This document shows, one piece after another, positions 53,984 through 61,201 of a stretch of 64,000 bases of DNA (positions are counted from its first letter, which is position 1; each line of letters opens with the position of its first letter). The notes beneath the pieces are model-generated. The model was given only the letters and a program-made list of their open reading frames with translations. It made no database searches and was not told the DNA's origin. A program made the position numbers and the translations under genes. This DNA comes from an uncultured Paracoccaceae bacterium (lineage in GTDB: Bacteria; Pseudomonadota; Alphaproteobacteria; Rhodobacterales; Rhodobacteraceae): positions 310,001-374,000 of the forward strand of contig CANLNM010000003.1 in NCBI GenBank assembly GCA_947492475.1, given 5' to 3'.

Positions 53984-54430
53984 TCAGTAATCGCGCAGCG
54001 AAATAACCCCAAACGCACATAGCCGCGTGCAATCCGTCGCATCCCCCCCCAGATTGGCCGGATCCAGCGACGACGCAGTGGATGGGCCTTCGAACCGGAT
54101 GTCATCACATTCGCCATCTTGGGGATAAGCGCCCAAATCATTGCCAAAATCAATCGCCGCACAGGTCGTGGCCGCATGGGAATCGGCGCTGTTCCACAAC
54201 CGCACCTGCCCCGCATCATAGGCCGCCCGACAATCGGTGGCATCCATGCCCACATAAACCCAGCTCAGACCAGAGGCCATGCCGGGGCCAACAAAACGGC
54301 GGTCATCACATTCCCCATCCCGGGCCCACTCGCCGTCATCATTGCCGAAATTGACATCTTGGGCAAAGGCAGGTGTGGCCATCGGTGCGACGGCACATAA
54401 CAAACTAAAAGCAAGTGGTTTGAAATTCAT
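53984..54430 (-). CDS. Secreted protein with two Cys/Asp-rich repeats
   Basis: 148 residues with a signal peptide (MNFKPLAFSLLCAVAPMATPAFA). The mature part has two similar units: FGNDDGEWARDGECDDRRF ... DATDC and FGNDLGAYPQDGECDDIRF ... DATDC, each with a pair of cysteines probably forming a disulfide and acidic loops that could bind a metal. Seen in Rhodobacteraceae as a conserved periplasmic or secreted protein without known function. A third pair of cysteines lies between the units. Confidence 0.75.
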   Translation of the reverse strand: MNFKPLAFSLLCAVAPMATPAFAQDVNFGNDDGEWARDGECDDRRFVGPGMASGLSWVYVGMDATDCRAAYDAGQVRLWNSADSHAATTCAAIDFGNDLGAYPQDGECDDIRFEGPSTASSLDPANLGGDATDCTRLCAFGVISLRDY

Positions 54431-54597
54431 TTTGGGTCTCCCTAAGATTGATGACGCCAAAGTGACCGGTCGCTGGACCGCGATCAAGGACGGAATTCCA
54501 GACTTTGTGAGGCACAGCACCCGTTGGGAACACAAGCTGAGTTGCAAACAGGTTGCCACAACGTCATATATCACCCGATATCGTAAGGAACGCGTTG

Positions 54598-55560
54598 ATG
54601 ACCAATTATCTCGACTTTGAAAAACCATTGGCCGAAATCGAAGGCAAAGCCGCCGAGCTGCGCGCCATGGCCAGATCTAACGAAGAAATGGATATCGAAG
54701 AAGAGGCCGCGGCACTGGATGCCAAAGCGGCTGAAATGTTGGACACGATGTATAGTGACCTGACCGCGTGGCGCAAATGTCTGGTGGCGCGTCACCCTGA
54801 CCGCCCCCATTGCAAAGATTACATCGATGCGTTGTTCACCGAATATACGCCGCTGGCGGGGGACCGGAACTTTGCGGATGATCACGCCGTCATGGGCGGT
54901 CTGGCGCGTTTAAACGGCAAACCAGTGATGGTGATTGGCCATGAAAAGGGCCACGATACCAAAAGCCGCATCCAGCGCAATTTCGGCATGGCCCGCCCCG
55001 AAGGGTACCGCAAAGCGATCCGTTTGATGGACCTCGCCGATCGGTTTGGCATTCCGGTTGTGACCCTGATCGACACGCAGGGCGCCTATCCCGGCAAAGG
55101 CGCCGAAGAACGCGGCCAATCCGAAGCCATCGCCCGCTGCACCGAAAAATGTCTGCAAATTCAGGTGCCATTGGTCAGTGTTGTGATCGGCGAAGGCGGA
55201 TCCGGCGGCGCGGTTGCCTTTGCCACCGCCAACAAAGTCGCGATGTTGGAACATTCGGTTTATTCGGTGATTTCCCCCGAAGGCTGCGCATCGATCCTGT
55301 GGAAGGACGCCGCAAAGATGCGCGAAGCCGCCGAAGCGTTGCGCCTGACCGCTCAGCATCTGACGGAACTGGGTGTGTGTGATCAGATCATCCCAGAACC
55401 CAAAGGTGGCGCACATCGCGATCCGGCTGCGACGATGGCATCTGTGGGTGAAACAATCAGCGCTTTGATCGCGGAAATGTCCGAAAAATCCGGCGCTAAA
55501 ATCCGCGACGAACGCCGCAAGAAGTTTCTGGATATCGGGTCCAAAGGGCTGGCGGCGTAA
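54598..55560 (+). CDS. accA: Acetyl-CoA carboxylase, carboxyltransferase subunit alpha
   Basis: 320 residues. [21 protein letters not shown]-terminal helix, the crotonase-fold core with [20 protein letters not shown] and [11 protein letters not shown], then [13 protein letters not shown]. It makes malonyl-CoA for fatty-acid synthesis with AccD, AccB and AccC. AAGGA lies eight bases before the start at 54598. Confidence 0.97.
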   Translation: MTNYLDFEKPLAEIEGKAAELRAMARSNEEMDIEEEAAALDAKAAEMLDTMYSDLTAWRKCLVARHPDRPHCKDYIDALFTEYTPLAGDRNFADDHAVMGGLARLNGKPVMVIGHEKGHDTKSRIQRNFGMARPEGYRKAIRLMDLADRFGIPVVTLIDTQGAYPGKGAEERGQSEAIARCTEKCLQIQVPLVSVVIGEGGSGGAVAFATANKVAMLEHSVYSVISPEGCASILWKDAAKMREAAEALRLTAQHLTELGVCDQIIPEPKGGAHRDPAATMASVGETISALIAEMSEKSGAKIRDERRKKFLDIGSKGLAA

Positions 55561-56118
55561 TCAGTCGACGCCCTGAGCCACCACCACATTGGTAATCAAA
55601 TCGGGTTGCGCCACAAACACGATGCGCAACCCGGCTAAATCCGCGACACCCGATTTGGTAAATGCCAAAGTGCGCGGGCCATCGGTGAGAACTGTTTCTT
55701 CAGGAACCAAACCATAATCGGCTAGCTGCTCGATGGCTTGGGGTAACCAAATATCCGAAGACACGTCAAAACCGCCCGGCTGCCCCTGCAAATATCGCGT
55801 TGTTATCTGACACACTCGAAGCGTCGTTTCATTGGTTTGGGAACGCCCCCAGACTGCTTCAAATCGTTGATCTGCAAATTCCGCATAATGCTGAAACCGT
55901 GCTGCGTTTTCGGGGGACATGACAATCAATTGATCCGCGTCAATGTCATTCCCAAACTGCGTAAAAGCGGGTTTGTTTTCAACAACATAAGGCAGGCAAT
56001 TTCCAAACAGCGCCGCCTGCAGGACATCATAATCCGAAGGCGTGGTTAGTCGGTCATACCCAAACAGAACCGCCCCACACAGTGCCGCACCGGTCAAAAA
56101 TGCACCAATCCGTTTCAC
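55561..56118 (-). CDS. Hypothetical protein with N-terminal hydrophobic segment
   Basis: 185 residues. An N-terminal hydrophobic stretch (IGAFLTGAALCGAVLFGYDRL) suggests export or membrane anchoring; the rest is soluble and unrecognised. GTG at 56118 overlaps the upstream PPOX stop as GTGA; one more GTG precedes it. It ends at the accA stop (convergent). Last gene of the ftsE operon. Confidence 0.65.
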   Translation of the reverse strand: MKRIGAFLTGAALCGAVLFGYDRLTTPSDYDVLQAALFGNCLPYVVENKPAFTQFGNDIDADQLIVMSPENAARFQHYAEFADQRFEAVWGRSQTNETTLRVCQITTRYLQGQPGGFDVSSDIWLPQAIEQLADYGLVPEETVLTDGPRTLAFTKSGVADLAGLRIVFVAQPDLITNVVVAQGVD

Positions 56119-56714
56119 CACATCCGACCCTTGGCATATTCGGCATATCCCGCATCGTAGCTGTCCCCATCAAACAACGCGTCCAATTCTTTTAGGAATT
56201 GGCCTGCTGTGGGCACAACTGGGCGGTCCGTTTCCGTCCAAAGTCGTGATCGCAATATCGCCTTGGCGCATTGGAAATAGATTTCATCCACGCTGAACAG
56301 GATCACCGTTTTGGGATGTTTGCCCGCCTGTTCAAACCGGTTGGTCATCGCAGGATCATCGGTCAAAATCGCCGTGCCATTGATGCGCACCACGTTATTG
56401 CACCCCGGCACCATGAACATCAGGCTGGTGCGCCCATCGCGCACGATATTGCGCAGGCTGTCCATGCGGTTATTGCCCCGCCAATCCGGCAGGGCCAGGG
56501 TTTTTTCGTCCAGTTCCAGCACCACAGGGCCATCGTCGCCACGCGGGCTTGCATCTGTGCCTTCGGGGCCAATTGTCGACAGAACGCAAAACTTGGATGC
56601 AGCAATCCATTGGCGATAAAGCGGCGTTATGTGACGCGCGACCTTCTTTAGGGATCCCGGGACGGCAGGTTCATACAGCGCCTCTAGCGCTTCGATTGTT
56701 TCAATCTTTTTCAC
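56115..56714 (-). CDS. FMN-dependent PPOX-type flavoprotein (MSMEG_1061-like)
   Basis: 199 residues with the split-barrel flavin-binding fold: FCVLSTIGPEGTDASPRGDDG, LALPDWRGNNRMDSLRNIV and IRDGRTSLMFMVPG-like stretches of the pyridoxamine-phosphate-oxidase-related group. The GTG at 56714 is preferred because GAGGAG (over the plsC stop) lies six bases upstream; a GTG three bases earlier is also in frame. The substrate is unknown. Confidence 0.83.
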   Translation of the reverse strand: MKKIETIEALEALYEPAVPGSLKKVARHITPLYRQWIAASKFCVLSTIGPEGTDASPRGDDGPVVLELDEKTLALPDWRGNNRMDSLRNIVRDGRTSLMFMVPGCNNVVRINGTAILTDDPAMTNRFEQAGKHPKTVILFSVDEIYFQCAKAILRSRLWTETDRPVVPTAGQFLKELDALFDGDSYDAGYAEYAKGRMW

Positions 56715-56717
56715 CAC

Positions 56718-57455
56718 TTACTCCTCGATATCGGTAAACCCAGCTTCGCGCATCAATGTATTTGATTTGGCCTCAACCAGCTTTTCCAGCGATTTAAGCA
56801 TTTGACGATGTTCCTGTCCCGCTGGCACCCGCGGCAAGAATTCGACAACGGCCGTTCCGGGTTTGCGGTAAATCCCGGTGCGGGGCCAAAACACGCCAAC
56901 ATTACACGCCACAGGCACACAATCCTGCTGCAATTGTTCGTACAAAACACCGGTCCCCACCTTGTAGGGGCGTTTAACGCCGGGGGCGACGCGGGTGCCT
57001 TGGGAATAGATAATCAACTGGCCCGGATGCGCAGTGCCAGCATTCACATCGGCAACCATTTTTTTGATCGCTTGGGCGCGTTTGCCGCGATTGACCGGCA
57101 CACAGCCCATTCGCAGGCCATATTGCCCAATCACCGGCGTCCATAGCAGGGATCGCTTCATGATGAATTTCCCGCGCGGCACGGCGTGGAAAATCATGAT
57201 AATGTCCAGAAAACTTTGATGCTTGGCGGCAATCATACATTCATCTGTCGGGGGGGTGCCGCGCACTTCGGTTTTCAGGCCCACCATCCAGCGCGCCGTC
57301 CACATGACCCATGCACAATAGAAATGCGCCGCCGCAAACGCCCCATGGCGCGACACCAGCGCCCAAGGGAAAAACACAATGCCAACCACAGCCAGAACAA
57401 AATACATCTGCCCGACAAAGATCAGGGATCGAAGCCATTGAATTGCATATTTCAT
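56718..57455 (-). CDS. plsC: Lysophospholipid acyltransferase (1-acylglycerol-3-phosphate acyltransferase family)
   Basis: 245 residues with one N-terminal membrane region. AAKHQSFLDIIMIFHAVPRG holds the H(x)4D catalytic motif and GCVPVNRGKR and YSQGTR (a variant of the EGTR motif) follow. It adds the second acyl chain to lysophosphatidic acid. Its start overlaps the ftsX stop by four bases (ATGA), so cell-division and phospholipid synthesis genes share one message. Confidence 0.92.
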   Translation of the reverse strand: MKYAIQWLRSLIFVGQMYFVLAVVGIVFFPWALVSRHGAFAAAHFYCAWVMWTARWMVGLKTEVRGTPPTDECMIAAKHQSFLDIIMIFHAVPRGKFIMKRSLLWTPVIGQYGLRMGCVPVNRGKRAQAIKKMVADVNAGTAHPGQLIIYSQGTRVAPGVKRPYKVGTGVLYEQLQQDCVPVACNVGVFWPRTGIYRKPGTAVVEFLPRVPAGQEHRQMLKSLEKLVEAKSNTLMREAGFTDIEE

Positions 57456-58357
57456 GATTGCTCTTTCAAGGTTCTAAGCGCCGCATGACGGGTGGAAAAA
57501 AACGCTACAATCGCCGCGAGGATCGGAATGATAAGGGGCCACAACCATTGTGCGCCCTGAAAGCCAAGGCCGGTTAAAAACCCACCCGCCACATCCGCGC
57601 TGGGAAGAAACAGAATGGCGATGCAGCCTAAGATCATGCCCACAAACGCCCCAAGGGCTGCGCGCAATGTGAACCGCCGAATAAACGCTTTGGCGATATA
57701 GCTGTCTTGGGCGCCGACCAGTCGCATCACACGGATCACTTGGGCATTTGCCGCCAATGCGGCCTGTGCGGCCAATGTGATCATCGCCGCTGTGGTCGCC
57801 GCGATCAGAACAATCGCGATCAGCCCCAAACTGCGCAGCCGGTTAGCCGCATGAACCAGAGGTTCGCGCCAACGGGTGTGATCATCCAACACGGCGCCGG
57901 GCACTTCGGCCTGTAATCGCGCCCGCAGGCCGGTTGCATCATAGCCGTCCCCCGTTTCGATGATTTCGATCAATCGCGGGATCGGCAACGTGTCCAGCGG
58001 CAGGTCCGGGCCAAACCACGGCTCTAGCAATGCCTTTTGTTCATCCGGGCTTAGCGGGCGGGCCACGTCCACACCGGGTGTGGTTTCCAACACCGCAATC
58101 GCGGCGCGCAATTGTGCCTCGACCTGATCTGCGGGGGCTGAAATGCGCAACGTCGATGTGCGCGCCAGTTCAGATGCCCAGCGATCCGCCAAACGGCCCG
58201 TTGCCATCGACAAGGCCAGCGCAAACACCGCCAGAAACGCCATTGCGCCTGCGGAAAACAGCGTTAATCGGGCGGTGAACCCGGTGGGGGGCACGGCGCG
58301 ATCCGCCTGAGGATCACCCGCCATCACATCCAGTAATCGCGCTGGGTTCAGTTTCAT
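57452..58357 (-). CDS. ftsX: Cell division protein FtsX
   Basis: 301 residues. Four membrane spans (TLFSAGAMAFLAVFALALS, then GLIAIVLIAATTAAMITLAA, ALGAFVGMILGCIAILFL, WLWPLIIPILAAIVAFF) with a periplasmic loop of about 110 residues between the first two, the FtsX layout. The FtsE-FtsX complex controls cell-wall hydrolases at the septum. It starts within the ftsE stop (ATGA). Confidence 0.92.
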   Translation of the reverse strand: MKLNPARLLDVMAGDPQADRAVPPTGFTARLTLFSAGAMAFLAVFALALSMATGRLADRWASELARTSTLRISAPADQVEAQLRAAIAVLETTPGVDVARPLSPDEQKALLEPWFGPDLPLDTLPIPRLIEIIETGDGYDATGLRARLQAEVPGAVLDDHTRWREPLVHAANRLRSLGLIAIVLIAATTAAMITLAAQAALAANAQVIRVMRLVGAQDSYIAKAFIRRFTLRAALGAFVGMILGCIAILFLPSADVAGGFLTGLGFQGAQWLWPLIIPILAAIVAFFSTRHAALRTLKEQS

Positions 58358-59028
58358 AGATCCGCCCCCGCCATGGTGATTTTCCGGTTTTGCAGGCGCA
58401 ATACGCGCGACTGAACCTGCGCTTTGGCCGCGCGGATCAATGCCATGTCATGGGTCGCGATCAGCACGGTTTTCCCCATCCGGTTCAGTTCCACCAGCAA
58501 TGTCAGCAACCGTTGTGACATGTCCCAATCGACATTGCCCGTGGGCTCATCCGCCAAAATCACATCCGGCGACATGATCACTGCGCGCGCCAAAGCGGCA
58601 CGCTGGCGTTCCCCACCCGACAATTCCGGAGGCAATTGATTGGCCTGCGCAGACAATCCGACCCAGCCCATCAAATCCTGCAGATCGCCCAGCTCCTGAC
58701 CACCGCGCCCGGCAACGGTCAGCGGCAATGCGATGTTTTCTGAAATCGGCAAATGGTCCAGAAATTGGCAATCCTGATGTACCACGCCAATCTTGCGTCG
58801 CAACAGCGCCACATGATCGCGATCCATGGCGCGGGTGTCGGTGCCAAACAGACGCACCTGGCCCGATGTAGCGGTCAATTCGCCGTAACACAGTTTCAGC
58901 AACGTGGTTTTGCCCGCCCCAGACGGTCCGGTCAGGAAATGGAATGACCCCGGCGCTAACGTCAACGAGAGATTGGAAAACAACTCTCCTCCGCCATAAG
59001 AATAGGCGACATTGTCCAACTCAATCAC
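58354..59028 (-). CDS. ftsE: Cell division ATP-binding protein FtsE
   Basis: 224 residues, ABC ATPase: Walker A GPSGAGKTT, Q-loop VHQDCQFLDHL, signature LSGGERQRAALARA, Walker B VILADEPTGNVD, H-loop ATHD. The start is GTG at 59028, with AAGGG upstream; the longer frame has no homology. First gene of an ftsE-ftsX-plsC-PPOX-hypothetical operon. Confidence 0.95.
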   Translation of the reverse strand: MIELDNVAYSYGGGELFSNLSLTLAPGSFHFLTGPSGAGKTTLLKLCYGELTATSGQVRLFGTDTRAMDRDHVALLRRKIGVVHQDCQFLDHLPISENIALPLTVAGRGGQELGDLQDLMGWVGLSAQANQLPPELSGGERQRAALARAVIMSPDVILADEPTGNVDWDMSQRLLTLLVELNRMGKTVLIATHDMALIRAAKAQVQSRVLRLQNRKITMAGADL

Positions 59029-59108
59029 GCGGATACCCTTCCTGCTTTGTTTTGTTCTGCCCGTTTGCGCGCGTAGTTTCAATCACACATGCCACAGTAA
59101 AGCGGCCA

Positions 59109-59120
59109 ATTGCATGCAAT
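59109..59120. promoter_or_regulatory. Perfect 12-base palindrome in the ftsE/zinc-ribbon divergent promoter
   Basis: ATTGCATGCAAT is a perfect dyad 81 bases before ftsE and 86 before the zinc-ribbon gene, close to the midpoint. A candidate operator for both; no regulator is assigned. Confidence 0.35.
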
Positions 59121-59205
59121 CGCTTGGAGATTTCGATTTTGATTGTTACACAATAGGAAACAACACAGGGTATTCTGCGCTGAACCGTGCAGAAAGGACA
59201 GGGTA

Positions 59206-60111
59206 ATGAGGCTAATTTGTCCAAATTGCGGGGCTCAATACGAAGTCGCCGATGATGTCGTCCCAGAAGCGGGGCGGGACGTTCAATGTTCAAATTGCGG
59301 ACACACTTGGTTTGAACAGCCGGGCGCATCTGTGCTGGCAGAAGAGATCGGACAGGTCGACGCGCCTGATGCGACCACCGCCGAAACACCCCAAGACGGG
59401 GGTGACGATCCTGTCACGGCACCGGAACCAGCCCCCGAACCCAAAGCAGAAACAGACCCGCCAGAAGAAGAGCCCGAACAAGAAGACATCGCCGATCCGG
59501 TTGTTCCTGCGGCCGCCATGGCGCGGCGGCGCAACCTGACGCCCGAGGTCACAGATATTCTGCGCGAAGAAGCCGCCCATGAAGAACAAGTGCGCTCTGC
59601 TGAAAAATCCGGCGGGCTAGAAAGCCAACCCGATTTGGGCATCCAAGAGCCAAGCCCGGTCAAACGCCCCCGCAGCGATGACGCAAGTCGCAACAAATCC
59701 CGCGTTCAAGACATGGTTGATGCACAATCCGACATCCCAGAGGATTTGTCCGAATCGCGTCGCGATCTGTTGCCCGATATCGAAGAAATCAACTCGACCC
59801 TACGCAACACGGCTGACCGATCCGAAGGCACTGCTATGGACGCGGTCCAAGCCGAAGCCGTCGCGCAAAAATCCGGGTTCCGCCGGGGCTTTAGCCTGAT
59901 TGTGCTGATCGCGATCATCGGCTTTGCGCTTTATGTATTAAAGCCGAAAATCGCCGAATTGGTCCCTGCGCTGGACCCAGCCCTGACCACCTATGTGGAA
60001 AAAGTGGACGCCGCCCGGCTATGGCTTGATCTGAAAATGCAATCCATGATGAGCAGCGTCGAAGAGACCACCCCGTCAGAAGCGGAGCCTGCGGCTGAGG
60101 TGACAGAGTAA
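59206..60111 (+). CDS. MJ0042-type zinc-ribbon membrane protein
   Basis: 301 residues. An N-terminal zinc ribbon (CPNCGAQYEVADD ... CSNCGHTWF, residues 5-35), a long acidic and proline-rich linker (about 40-220), one membrane span (SLIVLIAIIGFALYVL, about 233-248) and a short C-terminal tail. Function unknown; the same protein sits next to ftsEX in related alphaproteobacteria. AGGACAGGG precedes the ATG at 59206. Confidence 0.85.
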   Translation: MRLICPNCGAQYEVADDVVPEAGRDVQCSNCGHTWFEQPGASVLAEEIGQVDAPDATTAETPQDGGDDPVTAPEPAPEPKAETDPPEEEPEQEDIADPVVPAAAMARRRNLTPEVTDILREEAAHEEQVRSAEKSGGLESQPDLGIQEPSPVKRPRSDDASRNKSRVQDMVDAQSDIPEDLSESRRDLLPDIEEINSTLRNTADRSEGTAMDAVQAEAVAQKSGFRRGFSLIVLIAIIGFALYVLKPKIAELVPALDPALTTYVEKVDAARLWLDLKMQSMMSSVEETTPSEAEPAAEVTE

Positions 60112-60112
60112 A

Positions 60113-60139
60113 AAACTGCGCCCAAAGTGGACGCAGTTT
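60113..60139 (+). terminator. Hairpin after the zinc-ribbon gene (probable terminator)
   Basis: AAACTGCG (60113-60120) and CGCAGTTT (60132-60139) form an 8-base stem directly after the stop codon. The T-run is short. The rest of the gap to 60393 is A+T-rich and shows no gene. Confidence 0.55.
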
Positions 60140-60393
60140 AACCTGCAGCATTTATTTGTCAGGCATTGAACGGAAAGCTGACGGTTCAGGCGGAACTCCA
60201 AGCCCTTATGCTCAGCTTTCCATTGTGACCTCATCGCCACTGGCAGAAAGTGTCGCCCAATTCATCTTTGCAGTCTAAAACGACCGATGTTGTTCTGTTT
60301 AAGTTTTCAGGTATATAGCTAGGTCACGCATTGGTGATCTTGCCCTTATTTTGATACCATGACCAATTTCTAAAAGCTTTTATCGGATTGAAA

Positions 60394-61185
60394 ATGACTT
60401 ACGATGGTTTTAGCCCGCAAGAAATTCCTGACGACCTTTTGGAATGCGCGTTGCTGCTTAAAAACAATATCATTGGTCTAACGACCGAAGGTGGCTCCGA
60501 AGCTGAATATAAAAGTGTTAGACTTAAACTTATAGAAGATACGGCAAGCAAGAAACTTCTACCGACTTTTGTGCGTTCTTCACAAGATGCAGCTTCAGTT
60601 CGGTCGGCATTGTCCACTGTAGCAAGTGGCCCGGGCTCATGGGCAAAACGCCGAAGTCACGTTCAAGAAGCCTTCATTCCACTTTTAACTTTCTTAGAAG
60701 AGGGCGGAGGCGCAGCAGACCCCACGATTACGGATGGTTTAAATGCTTATGATGCTCCTGCCGTCCAAGCCGCCTGGGCCAAAGCGTTGGAGCGACGGAC
60801 TAATGACCCGGAAGGCGCTGTGACGGCCGCCAGCACACTTCTTGAAGAAGTCTGCAAACACATTATCGAAGATTGCGGTGAAACGTGGGGGACTAACTGG
60901 GATGTACCGAAACTATACGGGGAAGCTTCAAGTTTATTGCAGCTCGCACCATCGCAGCATCAGGAACAAGTCATCAAAAAGATTTTAGGAAACTGTAATC
61001 AAGTCGTTCAAAATATCGGGGTATGGCGGAATAAAGGTGGCGACGCACATGCAGGGGGCCGCACACGCGTTCCTTTCAAACCGAGTCACAGCGCTCTGGC
61101 GGTCAATCTAGCTGGGGCTATGGCCTTGTTTCTGGTCCAAACTTTGCAATCTAAGAACGAGGAAAAAAGAAACGGCGGGGTTTAG
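60394..61185 (+). CDS. Abortive-infection family protein with Abi_C domain
   Basis: 263 residues. The C-terminal part (about 125-255) has AAWAKALERRTNDPEGAVTA, LLEEVCKHIIEDCGE, LYGEASSLLQLAPSQHQEQ, WRNKGGDAHAGG and ALAVNLAGAMALFLVQT, the Abi_C (abortive infection protein-like C-terminal) domain; the N-terminal half is unrecognised. Family members are linked to phage abortive infection. The first part is A+T-richer than its neighbours (48% G+C over 60481-60660 by hand count). The start at 60394 follows GGAT; TTG at 60388 is less likely. Confidence 0.8.
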   Translation: MTYDGFSPQEIPDDLLECALLLKNNIIGLTTEGGSEAEYKSVRLKLIEDTASKKLLPTFVRSSQDAASVRSALSTVASGPGSWAKRRSHVQEAFIPLLTFLEEGGGAADPTITDGLNAYDAPAVQAAWAKALERRTNDPEGAVTAASTLLEEVCKHIIEDCGETWGTNWDVPKLYGEASSLLQLAPSQHQEQVIKKILGNCNQVVQNIGVWRNKGGDAHAGGRTRVPFKPSHSALAVNLAGAMALFLVQTLQSKNEEKRNGGV

Positions 61186-61201
61186 CCTTTCCTAGCAATC
61201 C

